Source: Macrocybe gigantea
Taxonomy: Eukaryota > Basidiomycota > Agaricomycetes > Agaricales > Callistosporiaceae
DNA length: 64,000 bases
Assembly: GCA_011319805.1 (NCBI GenBank)
Contig: SJRY01000182.1
Coordinates: 1-64,000, forward strand
Direction: 5' to 3'
In this document: positions 49,840 through 62,766 of the stretch, piece after piece
How positions within the stretch are numbered: the stretch's first letter is position 1
Layout of the letters: the number at the start of each line of letters is the position of its first letter
The notes under the pieces: generated by a model
Databases searched by the model: none
Seen by the model: only the letters and a program-made list of their open reading frames with translations
What the model was told of the DNA's origin: nothing
Program-made: the position numbers and the translations under genes

Positions 49840-52266
49840 ATGGAAGGCTTCGACGATCTCCTCGCTCCTTCACGTCAAGCGTTGGAGGAAAATCCTTTCG
49901 CAGATCCTTTCGCAAGGCGTTCTGGCTCACCCGATCCTTGGGCTTCCCCCTTTGCCAATACTCAGTCTTCGAATGACTTTACCACGAACGCATTTGCGAC
50001 AGCGTCACCCGTAGAGGCATATACTGAGCCGACTCCTGCCCCTGCCGTCGCAACGCCGACGACGGTCGATCCACTAGACTCTGCAATCCGCTCGCGAGAC
50101 ACCGACGATGAAGCGAAAGAGAGTGCTCATGAAGCGGAGTCATCCACTCGATCCCCGGGTTTCAGAGAAAGCATTTCGACCCCTCTTCAGGACTCAACGG
50201 AACAGACCTCGTCTGACGCGCTCCAGAAGGACGTACTTAGCTCTCGTTCGACTACACCTCCTGCAAGCTGGGTGGGGACCTCGTCATCTCCTACTTCTCA
50301 AGAGAGCAAGCAGGTCGCTCACGTCAATGTCTCTCCCGACTTGCCTAACACGCGAACAACGGATGTTATCTCACCGCTCGAGCGATCCACTCCTCTCGGA
50401 ATCGATCAATCTGTCGCGCAGCTATCTATCGGAAAAGACTCACTCGGGGGTTGGCAAAGCGAGCGAACAGCTTGGGGTGGCCAAGTAGATGACGATAGCG
50501 ACGACGATAAGCCTATTGGGCAGACGGTGAAAATACCTGAACAGCACGCTGACAGCAAGGTGATGTGTTCAAGAGTTCTACAGCTCATTTGAACTGCCGT
50601 ACTCATACGCCTACCAATCAAGATGACACCAGATTTGCTAGGGATAACCAACGAGGATAATGAAATTCAGCCGGTCTTCGTAATCACAGTGGACGATCCC
50701 CAGAAGGTCGGTGACCCCATCCGCTCCTTTACAATGTACACCGTCCATACACGCGTGAGTTCTAAGCAGTCCCATGGCATGTGTTACAGGCGTTGATAAA
50801 TTAGCTCAGACGACATCGTCGTTATTCCAAAAATCAGCATTTTCGGTACTTCGACGGTACTCGGATTTCTTGTGGCTTTACGAGACCCTCTCTCTGAATA
50901 ACCCTGGCGTAGTCGTCCCTCCGGTACCGGAGAAAAATCCATTCGGACGGTTTGATGATCAGTTTGTGCGACAGAGACGGCTGGCGCTGGAGAAGTGCAT
51001 TCAGAAAATTGCGAATCATCCCATTCTCAGTAAGGACCCCGATCTTAAGATGTTCCTAGAGAGTGACACGTTTGCACTCGATGTGAGTCGTGTTCTTTCG
51101 ACGCATATATGCTGTTATCCCCTAATAGTTCACCTAGATAAAACATCGAAAAGCTGAAATTGCTCATGAGCGCGGAGGTCTCATGGCATCAATTGGACAG
51201 ACTTTGGCTGGTCCTCGCTTTTACGAGACAGACGAGGTAACATACTGTGCTCAGATTTACGAGGCCTGCTATGGCTTATTCTCTTCTTTCTCCAGTGGTT
51301 TGACAAACAGAAAATATACCTTGATAGTCTAGAATCGCAGTTGCGTGGCCTAGTGAAGGCGATTGAAGCTGTTTCGCGGCAACGGACTGGTTAGTCAATG
51401 TGCAGTTTGGGTTACACATTGACCGATTTTTTTTCGATCCAGAACTCTCCGCTGCAGCAGGAGAGTTTGCTCAGACAGTCAGCGAGCTGTCGTCATCCGA
51501 TGTTGGCGCACAGCTTTCGTCGTCGCTGGTCGGCTTGGCGGATGTGGAGCGCAAAGTGCAGGATCTGCAGGTCACGCAAGCAGATCAAGATATGGTGACG
51601 TTGATGAGCACAGGTGAGTTGGAAACATTTAACGTTCTCGCAAATTGCTTATATCTCAAAGTGGACGAATATGCAAGACTAATCAACTCAGTCCGCGTGA
51701 GTATTGTCGTTCTTATTGAGCCAAGTAAGGATGAAATGAGCTTTTTCAATAGCTGGCCTTCACCTCGCGAATACGGACATATCACAATTGGCGACAAGCG
51801 GAAAGCGACCTCCAGCGTGTGAAAAACAACCATGAGAAGAATCGAACGCAAGGCAGGTTAGCTCCTGATAGAATGAGCTATAGCCTGAGTCAGATTGCTG
51901 AGGTGGGGGATGACAACCCTTGTTTAGTCTGTTTGCTGTTGACTGAAGGTATATTACTGAAGGCCGAAAGGCGTGCGATGGAATCCAAGCATGAGTTTGA
52001 ACATGTTTCAAAGCTGGCCAAAACGGAGGTCATCCGATTTGAACAAGAGCGTGTGGAAGATTTCAAGAACTCTCTACATGCTTTTTTGGAGGGCATGATT
52101 TCTCGGCAGAAAGAAGTACGTTTTGACTGACACTCCATGCATCAGCCCCTGACGAAGCGTTCAGTTGATCTCGGCTTGGGAGAACTACCAACAGATGCTG
52201 CTAAAAAGAGTGGGAGGCGGTGGATCGCTGCAGAACATTTCAGTCAAAGGCCCCATGTCTTATTAA
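49840..52266 (+). CDS. VPS5: Retromer sorting nexin Vps5 (SNX1/2 type)
   Basis: Membrane-bending subunit of retromer, returning cargo from endosomes to the Golgi. ATG 49840 (MEGFDDLLAPSRQALEENPF) starts an acidic Ser/Thr-rich tail with repeated NPF/DPF-like motifs. The PX domain begins FVITVDDPQKVGDPIRSFTM and continues SVLRRYSDFLWLYETLSLNN, VVVPPVPEKNPFGRF, RRLALEKCIQKIANHPIL and DLKMFLESDTF. The BAR domain follows through several exons: WFDKQKIYLDSLESQLRGLV, AAAGEFAQTVSELSSSDVG, MESKHEFEHVSKLAKTEVIR and WENYQQMLLKRV, ending GPMSY (stop 52264-52266). The stop lies 76 bases from that of the convergent mpe1 gene, so transcripts probably overlap. Confidence 0.9.
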
Positions 52267-52342
52267 GCATTACTTATACATTTTTGGCTGTCTATTGACC
52301 CAATAATATACCGGCGTAAAGAAAAGCACGCATCCATTTCGA

Positions 52343-54393
52343 TCACTCCCAGTACCTTGGGGTCTTGCTGTCACTCTCACCACCAACCTCCAAAAAGTCC
52401 GAGGGACGTTCTCTTTTGACGTTTCTGCGGCGATTGTTGACGGGTAATCGTTGGTAGGCCGAGTCCTGCGGCGCCTGTTGTTGGTTCGCAAACTGGTTAC
52501 TCCAACTGCCCTGCTGGAACCCGAAACCCATGCTAGCGCCGCTCTGCGACTGCTGCTGCTGCTGCTGCTGTTGTTGCTGTTGCTGGAACGTCGTAGCCGC
52601 AGCCAGGGCCGCCGCCATGGTTTGGGCTTGCTGCAGCTGCATCTGCAGTTGTTGATACTGGAGCTCCGTCGTCTGCCGGACTTGGTTTGGAAGAGACTGG
52701 TTTTGCAGCATCAGGGAGATTTGCGAGATCTGGGCTTGCAGCTGTGGGATGCTGTCCTCGAGCATTTGTATGTCCATGCTGAGATCTGGTTGCTGGTCGG
52801 AGTATATGTCTTGTTCTTGGTTTGCTTGGTCATTTATGTCGCCGCCCTAGAACGACGGTCTGAGCCTGAGATTGACTAAGATGTGACTGTTCTTCTTACC
52901 TGGTCCGCATTTGCTGAGGTCGATTCTTCCCTCTTGCTATCTTCAATTACCTTTTCGATATAATCTGTTACCTTGGTGCGCATCGGCTTATCGACAATAA
53001 GCTTGTCCAACGAGGCAATTTTCTTTCCACAGTTAGGACAGATGAAGTCTCGCTCCAAGAGATGCGTTTGGATGCACTCTTCACAATAGTTGGTGCCGCA
53101 GCAGGGTGTCTTGACAGCGTCACGGAATAGTTTGTTGTCGATGGGACAGGTGAGTAATGGGTCCGTCGGTGTACGTTCCCGTACATCGGCTACAGTTAGC
53201 CCCTTGGCTCGAGATGTTTGTTTTTGCCAGGATGCTCTGATAATGGGAACAGTGAATAGGGTTCAAGGAAAGCAGAGACCATACAAACAGATCAGGTTGT
53301 GCAACGACATAACCACCCTCAGGAGTGACCATGATACCTTGACCCAGCTCAGCGCCATTTGGATTTTCGACTGCCTTGAGCATGCTGCGAGGAATACCGG
53401 TCGTCCGCTTGATGCGTGGCCTGTGATCGAATTCACGGTCGTTATTTGTAGGACAGTCCTGAATCCAGTGGCCTGCAAAAAGTTGAGGGTTCGAAGCCGC
53501 GATGTGTATGGAATGAGGGCGCACCTTTTTGCCCGCAACGATAGCAAACATAACTGGGGGCAAAGGTCGCTCAGATTGAGCAGGATGTGCGTATGGCTTT
53601 CCGCCTCGCGGAAATCCTGTACCGCGAGAATTGGTATAGATGCGAGTTGCACTATGCAATCAAGTGGATGAGAAACGGGCAGCGGGAAGGTAAGGGGCGA
53701 TGATCATTAGAGGATGAACTACTACAATGACAAAAACGCGCAGGGGTGAATACTAACTGAGACATCTTTTCCTGGGTTTCCTCCCAGTTGGCCGTCTGTG
53801 CCTGGAACATGGCCGCCATCGCTGCGGCCTCATCTTCTTGCGTTATGGACGATGTGACAGTCGTTGTCGTAGACTGCTACTGCATTAACAAACTGTCTGC
53901 AGAGAAGTCCTATGACGACGTACCACTGGTGGTGTCACAGTTGAGGATTCTTCCTTGATATCAAAGCGTTTCGACATAGCGCCTCGGTGCCATGTAGCCG
54001 AGCCACCGAGAGCCCCAGACTTTACCACTGGCTCCGACTGCGGCGCGGCGTTCATAGAGCCAGCAACGTACATCTGAACCTTGCTCTTCCCAGGACGCAC
54101 AGAAGGCATACGCTTCACGATAATAGAGGAAGAGCGCGGTATTATGAACGAATCATCCTTGTATTCTGACCAATTGTTAGGGCTCAAAATGGGTACATTG
54201 CACCTTCATTGTCCAACAAACCTTGCATAGACGCTGCATCGTACACATATAGATCAAAATCGTTGGCTTTTTGCATATTGTTTGCTAGAATAATGTCGCG
54301 CTTCAGATCAAATACCGAGATTCCAGTACCATCGAATGTTATTCGCGACTCGTCCTTTTGCGATTTAAATCTGTAAAATACAGAGGAAGTCAT
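52343..54393 (-). CDS. MPE1: Cleavage and polyadenylation factor subunit Mpe1 (RBBP6 family)
   Basis: Subunit of the nuclear pre-mRNA 3'-end cleavage/polyadenylation complex. ATG 54393 (MTSSVFYRFKSQKDESRITF) is the DWNN ubiquitin-like domain, continuing SVFDLKRDIILANNM, DFDLYVYDA, YKDDSFIIPRSSSIIVKRMP. A CCHC zinc knuckle includes GHWIQDCPTNNDREF, followed by RIKRTTGIPRSMLKAVENP. The RING-type domain reads CPIDNKLFRDAVKTPCCGTN, YCEECIQTHLLERDFICPNC. The C-terminal region has a Gln-rich stretch (about 12 consecutive Gln near 52555-52590) and ends TPRYWE. Several short introns. Confidence 0.92.
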
Positions 54394-54728
54394 TCTGACA
54401 GTGGTCGTAGGCGAAGAGAATGCACATGCTCATGGAGAGGATTACATGATAATATTTGTCCCTATTTGCTCCTACCCATATGAGGACATACATTCTCGAC
54501 AACTTCTTGTTCGAGACCCCAGGTTCAATTCCTTTGCCAATCCTCAAAGCCCAGAAGCCATGAAAGAACTCGTTCTGCCTGTTTTTCCATCCACGAAGCT
54601 ACATAATCTTGTCGGGAAAGCACTATACCGTCCGATGACCTGGTTACGTAATAAACTAGAGACTTTGTGGTCCGATTTTAAGGGACGTGTTTAATTTTCG
54701 CGTCGTCGCTTCTCTTTGCTTCCACATC

Positions 54729-56744
54729 ATGGTCGCCCACGACGCTGGAAAGGAAGGCCTCCGGCAGAGAGCCAAAACCGATGGGATCAATGGCAATGGC
54801 GCTAATGGGCAGACATCAAAACTTGTCATTACTGAAAAGGGTAGGGAAACAGACAGGCGACTGGACCAACATGAATCGTTCGTGTTTTTTTCTCCACGCG
54901 CGCGTTTATTGGTGTCTTCTACTTCCCTTCCAGCTACGAGTTTGGAGGACCGTGGGGTGTTGCCGCCATCATGACATTTTTCCCGATTCTCATGTATTAC
55001 TTGTGGATCTGCCTCTGGTTCTATGACGGAAAGCTGGTATACCCCGACTCTATGGACGATGTCAAGCCGTTCTTGCTTCGTATGTGGGGTCACATACAAA
55101 AGGTATGTGTTTGATACGCGTTCCTACAGCGGTATACCGAAGCGCTCACTGTTTCACAGGACGCCAGCCCAAACTGGTATGCATGGAAGGTGTACAGCGG
55201 AAATTTCTTCTTCCAGCTTCTCATTGCACAATTGATTACTGGATACCAGCAAGAGGGCCTCCCTGTTCCATCTCTGGGTTATAAGACTCTCATGTACAAC
55301 TGCAACGCCTTGAGTTGTTTGTACGTGACGCTGGCAACCTCTGCTACGCTGCATTACACTGGTATCTTCCGCTTGACGGAAATCATCGATAACTATGGGC
55401 ACCTGATGTCCGTCGGCATGATCTATGGCTGGAGTGTCTCTTTCATCACATACTTCTACGCGGTCGCTACTGGGACCCAGATTCGCATGTCTGGAAATTT
55501 CGCCTACGATTTCTTCATGGGTGCTGCTTTGAACCCCCGCATTGGCCGAATCGATCTCAAGATGTGGGCTGAAGTTCGTATTCCATGGGTTATCGTTTTC
55601 TTCTTGGCCGTCTCTGGTGGTTGCAAACAGTACGAAACCTATGGTTACGTCACGCCCGTGAGTTCTCTGAACCGAAGACATTTCCGGTCGTATCCTGATT
55701 CCCAAGGCAGAATATGGCTTTCATGATCCTTGCGACAGCTTTATACTTGAATGCTTGGTGTGTTCGATTTGAGTGTCAAATGACCCTTATGCTGATGAAG
55801 TTCAAACCTATCAGCGCTAAAGGAGAGGAGCTTATTCCTCAGACATGGGACATGTACCACGAGAAGTAAGATGAGATTTGGCTTGTTCGACTGATACTCA
55901 ACAACTTGTAGATGGGGTTTCCTTGTTATCTTTTGGAACTTCGCTGGAGTGCCCTTTGTAAGCTTTCCAATTATATTTGCCTACCGAAAGTTTTCTCAAG
56001 CCATGTACCTCTCAGTCATATGTGTATTCTGTTGTCTATATGGCGTCCCATGATCCCTCCACATACCGTTTCTCTACGTTGACTTACGTCATCATGTATT
56101 CCGTCCTTCTTACCGCGTATTATGTGTCAGTGCCCACTAATTATAAACCTATCTCTTTCAATCGCTGATATTTCTTTTTAGCTGGGATACTGCTATGGCA
56201 CAGAAGAGTCACTTCAAGCTTGAAACGCAGGGTATCATGAAGTTCCGCAAGACATTCCCCCAACTTCCTGGTAACCATGTGAAGAATCCTACATACATTC
56301 AAACTGAGCATGGGTATGACTTCCTTGTTACTGTGGCTGTAAAGCTCATCCTCGCGTATTGATGTCCTATCGAATAGTAATCGCCTCCTCACCAGCGGCT
56401 GGTGGGCTTACTCTCGCAAACCGGTAAGTGTCCATACAATCTGTTCCAGTGCTACGACGCTTATTCAAAATGTCAGAACTATGTCGCGGATTGGATCATG
56501 AGCTTCATGTGGGGCGCCGTTCAAGGTCCTTGCTCGATCATCCCTTACTTCTATTCGGTCTTCTTTATTGCCGTCCTCATTCACCGTTGCTCTCGCGACT
56601 TCGAGCGGTACGCAGCAGCGGCTCCAATTTCAACCCGCCATATCACTAAGATAGATTTCATGCAGCTGCTCGATAAAATACGGAAAAGATTGGGACCGCT
56701 ACTGTGAGGTCGTCAAGTGGAAATTTGTTCCTGGCGTCTACTGA
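54729..56744 (+). CDS. ERG4: Delta(24(24(1)))-sterol reductase Erg4
   Basis: Catalyses the last step of ergosterol synthesis, NADPH-dependent reduction of the C24(28) double bond, in the ER membrane. ATG 54729 (MVAHDAGKEGLRQRAKTDG) starts a polar N-terminus. Membrane segments follow: EFGGPWGVAAIMTFFPILMY, GNFFFQLLIAQLITGYQQEG, ALSCLYVTLATSATLHYTGI, GWSVSFITYFYAVATGTQIR. Family motifs include RMSGNFAYDFFMGAALNPRI, AKGEELIPQTWDMYHEKWGF, IFWNFAGVPF, GNRLLTSGWW-like sequence and the C-terminal IKYGKDWDRYCEVVKWKF, PGVY. The last intron at about 56608-56663 resolves what would otherwise look like a frameshift. At least seven introns. Confidence 0.92.
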
Positions 56745-56913
56745 ACGCCACCGGTCGAAACTAATTCTTGGAATATCTACACAATGGCATTGACAGGTAC
56801 ATAAATAGAATGCACGATGCTTAATGTTCCGCAGTACCCTTATAAACTATTATACCAAGAGGGAAAGACATTGACTCGTACATATCTTAACAAGTGCTTT
56901 TGTCGGGCGTAAG

Positions 56914-59360
56914 CTAATTCGTGGGCAATTTTAAGCAACTGACTCTCAGACCGTCTCCGCTCCATTTCGCTACTTCAATGAGTAGATTTTGCTTGTTCTC
57001 AAGAGCGGTGGCGGAGTGCAGCTCGTAAAGGGTCGCTGTCCGCGGCGATTAAAAAGTGTGCATATGCCAGTAAATTGACGTTGATACGTACAGAGATTAA
57101 ACAAAAAAGGCTCTGCGACGACCACCGTTGAAGGCGATGTTCCAAGAGCGGTTTCGAGAACTTCGACACCCTACATGGGAATGGCAATTGTCAGAGAAGA
57201 TTTCCCACCAAACGGCAAGTGCCAAACCTGTTTGACTTTGCCTTGCCCGAGAAGCGCTACGGCGAGGTTATTGACGGCCTTCGTTTTTTCGTTGTCAAAG
57301 ACTGATCGCACAAACGAAGATGGGGAGACGCGATGCTTACCGCGAAATTGGCGCTGTCACTCTGCAGCATCGCTTCGAAGATATCGCCCGCGGCGGCCCA
57401 CTGGCCCTGCGCCATTGCCAGCAGCGCCGCGTTCATGTCTTTGAGCGTCTGGTCGGCACCGGGGTCCGCGGCGACTATGGCAAAGTGTTTCTCCGCCATC
57501 GACGTGTCGCCGCACTGGAGGTATATCCGGCCGATTGAGGACCGCAGCGCGGCGGTCGAGATGGTCTCGCCCTGGCCGCAAAGCGGCTCGAGCAGGTGCA
57601 CCGCGGCCATATATTCCTATATTCAAGCGTCAAGCTGAGCTCAATGGGAGGGAGAGCAAGTGCAGTCCGGCCGGCCGCACCTTCATCTCGACCATCTGCG
57701 ACGCGATGATCAAACACACGCGGGAGCCCCTTTCCTTCCACATGGATGCGGCCATGGTGTCCGCACGCGCGGCACGCGCCTTGGATTTGCACTTCTTGAG
57801 CAGCGCGTTGAGCGCGTCGAGGTAGCCCATCGGGTCGTTAGCCCAGTACTTGAGGCGTGCCTGCATGACCTCGAGCTCAAAGGGAAGGACGCGATCGAAG
57901 ACCCAGTCGCGCGCCTCTGGCGGCTCGATGCCCTCAAGGACGTCGAACAGATTGCCGCATTCGGCTGTGGTCTGGTTGAAAAGCCGCAGACGGCGAGACT
58001 GGCAAGACGCAGGTACCAGAGCTGAGAGAATATATTTTCAATGCAAAGATCCTGGGCGAATAGAGCATGATCATAACCTACACTTAGGATGCTTGATAGA
58101 TCAGCCGGATGGGACGCGACGATGCGATCTCGGGCCATTTTCGCCAGCGCCCTCCAACTATTGTTCATCTAAATCATTGTACGAAAGAGCTCAACACAAG
58201 GACTACAAGGTCATACTTAGGAAACGCAACTCACAACCATGTTGTGGAAATCGTTCTGCTTCCAATCGCCAGTTACATCTCGTACAGGCCGTTTTTCAGG
58301 AGGATAAATATATTTGGTGAGGAGCGTAGTCAACGGATCTGTCTAGCAACATACATATAATACATTAAAGGTCTGGACAGCCACCAGGTTAAATAGTTTG
58401 AGGAAAAAGCAAGGCGTACATTGGGGACTGGGAGAAACATGGTGGGAATAACAAGCTTAGGCACATAGAGGTCCGGAGCCTCTTCCTCGTCCGAGTCGCT
58501 CTGCGGCGGGGGCGGGGGAACGTCCTTGTCGGTTGCCTTGGGCAAAGGTGATGGTTGTACAGGGGCTTCTTCAACTTCTACAGGTGTCAGCGCGATTTCA
58601 TGTGAAGGCATAATCGTTTGTTGGGATTCGGAAACAGTAGGAGATGTCTGGCGGTCAACGTCGGTCTTGTCGTCATCGGAGCGGCCACCTTCCTCATCAT
58701 CGATGAGGAAAGGGTCAGGCACCTCTGGTTCCACAAACGCCGTCGGAGGGCTGCTGGGCATTGGCTCCGACAATGATGACGATGTTGGAGGCTGTGGAGT
58801 GGGTTCAGGCTGGACAGCGACTGCTCCAACCAAAGGTGGCTGCTGCTGCTGCTGCTGTTGCGGCGGCGGCGGCGGCAGCGGCGAGGGTTCCGATAGGAGA
58901 TGCTGCTGCCGCTCCTCGATCTCCCGATCTCGCTCCTCGTGAGGAAGTGACGTCGTGTGCGATGCCGGAGAAACGGACGATTCGGCGGTGGACGGGTGGG
59001 AGGAGTGCGATGAAGACATCGTGTCGCGGGATCGACGGAACAGCAGGGATTTGATTCTCGTTCGCGAACCGGAGGACGAAGCGAGCGTGTCTTCGCTGTG
59101 TTCTGTACGATGGGACCCACGGTGAGAACAAGGAGAAGGGGCGCGTCGTGGACGACGACGGCGGCGGCAGTGGCGGCGAAGAGGGTGGTCGAAGGAGTGG
59201 TGGCGGCAGACGAAACGAGAATGACGGCTCGGCTGGCCGCGCCGGGCTGCCGGGGAGGCGTCACATGATGATGGAACAAGCTGCCAACTTTACGCTTGAT
59301 GGACTTTCCGAGCTGCCTCGCTGGGCTCGAGCGCTTCTCGCTCTTGGGCGACTCGGGCAT
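56914..59360 (-). CDS. TRAPPC12-like TPR protein of a TRAPP tethering complex
   Basis: Predicted subunit of the TRAPP vesicle-tethering machinery. ATG 59360 (MPESPKSEKRSSPARQLGKS) leads to a long disordered region with a poly-Gln run (about 58840-58860) and acidic/Pro stretches. The conserved part starts DLYVPKLVIPTMFLPVPN and WRALAKMARDRIVASHPADL, then LRLASLAVC, MQARLKYWANDPMGYLDALN, SRVCLIIASQMVEMKDYMAA, and TPR helices STAALRSSIGRIYLQCGDTS, TLKDMNAALLAMAQGQWAAA and VVAEPFLFNLSTLYELHSAT, ending SCLKLPTN (stop 56914). Short introns separate these pieces. Family assignment rests on the TPR portion; the N-terminal half is not conserved. Confidence 0.8.
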
Positions 59361-59847
59361 GGCAGACGATAAACTAGTTGGAACGACGGGAGATAAGGAA
59401 AGGAGTCAAGATTAGGGCCTGCGGGTCTTATATATTCACGAGGGAGGGGCATGGATCACTGGGTTTATCCAAAATGCAATTGCCTGTGACGTGAGGTTGC
59501 ATCGTGGAAGCCAGATCGCGCTCCAGGTCCTCAGCGTGCATCGCCTCCTTTCTGGAGCCTCGTCGATAACGGCCAGCTCTATCTCCACCCTTCTCGCCAT
59601 TCTCGGACGCGATCAAGCTCCGGCCAGAACAACGTTTAAATTAAAATCATAGTGTAGTACTAATTGCATAGCAAAACGCGACGATGGGTAGTCATGGACA
59701 TGTGTTGTGGAATACAGATATAGACAATGGGATAATGATCTGGTGAACTCCAGAGTAAAAACAGACAACGTTGAATCCATGCACTTGAATGGTATCGTCT
59801 GGTATACCGATGCATGCACGACTTCCTGAAAGCTGTTAGCCGCCCTG
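59361..59847. other. Intergenic region between TRAPPC12-like and the Kar9/GAR gene
   Basis: 487 bases containing the promoter of the TRAPPC12-like gene and the 3' UTR of the upstream gene, both on the minus strand. No further gene is seen. Confidence 0.5.
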
Positions 59848-62766
59848 TCAAAGGCCGGCTTGCCGATTGAGAATATAATGGCTTAGGTCCTGCCAACCTA
59901 CCATTCCGTACGTCAGCTTATATATAACATGGAAAGGCACAGCAATACAAGCACTCACCTCCTCCGACGCGACACATGACCTTCTTCGTTGTTGCGTCAG
60001 AAGCCGCCTTTCCAGGCCTTGTCAATGTTGTTAACCGGCACGTAACAACTTTTCGGCTCAGCGCGTTGGTAAAGGCGTACTGCGCCTTGATCTCTTCGCC
60101 CTCCTTGGGGATCTTTCGCAGTGGGGGATCCACCCTCTCGATCAGCAGTCCATGCGCGATGGAATTTACAATCGCCGCCAGCTCGACCTCCAGCGGGTCC
60201 TTCGAGTTACCCGGCACATATTCATGCAAGGGCAGACTATCCATCGACGGGGTGTACGCGCCCGCGCGGGATCCGGGCCTCGACGGCGTCCGGCTTGCTG
60301 TGCCATCCTTAAAACTCGACGGAGGCAATTTTGTCGTACCAACTGACTGACGCCCCGATGCGGAACGGCCACTCGTTCCATAGAAAATTGGCATCTGTTG
60401 CACTCGCGCCCGTAGCGTGTGCTCCGGCGTCTGGGCACGCATCGCTGACGCCCTAAACGAGGACTCGCCCACGCGGCTGTAATCCGACATCACGGACGAC
60501 GGGCGCGAAGGCGACGACAGGTGCACGCTAGGGACGGGTATCATCGACCGGCTTGGCGGTCGAGGCGGATGCGCAAACGCGGACGAGGTCACACTCATTC
60601 CAGAAACGGAAAAGGCTGGCGAGAACGGCCGCGCTCCATTTTCGTCTTCCCGCTTTTCTCTGACTTACTCGGTGTCAGGGGCTGCTGTTTCGATGGCATA
60701 GGTATGTGACTGGGCGTTTTCGGACGCGGTCGTGGCGTGTTGCCGATTCCAGGCGTGATAGGTCGTGACGGCGTTCGAGCTCTAGAAGGCGGTCTCATAG
60801 TATGGAAATGAAGCTGTTGAGAGGACTGAGATGTAGAGATGGACGATGTTATAGGGGACCAAGGGCGCGAGGATGCCATCGACGCCCGGGAAACACTACG
60901 TCTATAAGGAGTGGCGAGAGGCGGAACGGGGGGTATGTTTTCGCTTTGCCCGTATAGGCCAGCAGCGGACGGTGGCCGCCTTGGTGGAGTGCCCTTGATT
61001 GTTGAATTCCGATCTTCTGTTTGTATCTTAGTAGAGCTGTTCCACGGCTGCTTGGGAGCTCCAGAGCGGGCTTTGATCGTGGCATCAACTCTAACCGGTC
61101 GAGGGGAAGAATCGGGGGTGAAGCTCTGACTGTGTCTGTGCTGCGGTCTGTCTGGAGTCATGGGTGTCAGAGGTAGTCCGTCTCGGGTCGGCGTGAATAG
61201 TGATGTCCGTTGCCGCCGCATAGCCTGAATAGGCTCCGACGACGGCGCGCGAATACCGTTTTTATTCACATTAAGAGGTGTGACGGGAGGCAGCTTATTC
61301 GACCCGGTGATCTTTCGAGCGAATTTGCGAAATGGGGATATGGACCGAGAGAGTGTACCGGACGCTTTCGACCCGCTCGGGGGCGTGTCGAGGTACCCGT
61401 TTCTGGTGGACATGGTACCAGACGTACTAGATCCATTCTCGCTCGGGGTGGCGTCTCCGTAGAGAAGAATCTTACGCACACCTTCCATTTCAACATCCGT
61501 CCTTGCTATGCGTTCCTTCAAATTCCGCCATCGCTGCGCAGATTCAGCATGTCGCCGCAGGGTCTCTCCGTTTTTCGTGACACGGTCACGGACGCCTTTG
61601 TCAATGATGGACAACACCTTTGAAGTGGCAGGCATATAGTGCCTGTCGACGTAGGGGGGTTAGAGGTCTGGAACGCTCAGCGGATCATTCGATCATACTT
61701 TTTCTTCGCTTCGAAAGACTCCAGCAATTGCGTATACACCTCATAGCTGACGACAATCGGCTTATCGATGCGCTGCGAGCTCGGCGACGAGAAGATTCGA
61801 TGCGAGTCATCTCCGCCACGTCGGTGGACTTGGAAGATGAATTCCTGAACAATATAACCGTTTCGTCCTACACGAGCCCCGATAGAAGAGCGCACGCACC
61901 TGACAGCGATTGACGGCTTTCTCCAAGCTGGACATCATTCCGTCTGCCTGATCTGTGACTGTCCTGAACACGGTCAACCATTTGTCTTCCTTCAGTTCCT
62001 CCCTCAGAACGTCACTCTCGTCCTGGACCGCCTCCCACTCCGACACCAGCGCCGCATGTTTTCGCAGCAGAACCGTCGTCTGGTCTATGTTGCCGTTCTC
62101 TGACAGCGTCGGAGTCATCGCACTCTGGAGGAGCGGTTCCAGAGATTCGTTGACGGCCTTCATTCCTTTTTCTACGGAATCCAGCTTCTCGTCCAGGTTC
62201 ATGAGAGATTGATCAATGACGCTCGTCGTGCTCGTCATATCTGAGGACGACTGCGATTTATGACGCAACTCTTGAATCTCTACACGCGTCATAAGCCAAG
62301 CCTGTCCCGAGATGATATACAGCTCTGTTACGTACCGAATATACGCGTCTGTATGTCTGATATGGCGTAAGAAAGCTCCGTCATGTGTGAAGAGATCGCG
62401 AGCAGACGCAAATCGTTTGAATCACTGTGCGGACAGCATCAGCGGCCTCGGGCGGGCTCGTTAACGAAGAGACTGACTCTTGGCTCCTCTGCTTCCCAGG
62501 GCGTTTGCTGAGCGGATGCCCAGGTGTGATGGTGACGTTCTCTTTGAAGTAGTGAGTTTCTCCCGATGTACATGCCCACGCGCCGCAAAGAGCTGCGTAC
62601 CTTCGTCGTCCTGATCCAGCGACACCTTTGATGATGAGGCCGAGTTGGCGTTCGAGTGGTTGCTCGCACTGCCCGGCGACGGTGGAACGGCGGCGTCGCC
62701 AAAGCTCGTCTGGGACGAGGAGTTCATGCCCGAGCGCTTCGATAGGGACACGAGAGAAGAAATCAT
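59848..62766 (-). CDS. Kar9-like microtubule protein with C-terminal GAR (GAS2) domain
   Basis: Predicted cytoskeletal linker involved in spindle or nuclear positioning. ATG 62766 (MISSLVSLSKRSGMNSSSQT) starts a Ser-rich leader. The helical Kar9-like region includes LNEKLDSVEKGMKAVNESLE-type sequence at about 62180, LRKHAALVSEWEAVQDESDV, EDKWLTVFRTVTDQADGMMS and PATSKVLSIIDKGVRDRVTK. A long Ser/Arg/Thr/Pro-rich basic stretch follows (60600-61480). The GAR domain at about 59850-60180 reads DPLEVELAAIVNSIAHGLLI, ERVDPPLRKIPKEGEEIKAQ, RKVVTCRLTTLTRPG and VMCRVGGG, completed across an intron by WQDLSHYILNRQAGL (stop 59848). The GAR domain is secure; the Kar9 relation is inferred from the helical core. 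Confidence 0.75.

Noticed and set aside
56600..56710. A frameshift near the C-terminus of Erg4.
   Set aside because: A GT...AG intron at about 56608-56663 joins FER to CSIKYGKDWDRYC in frame, so no error is needed.
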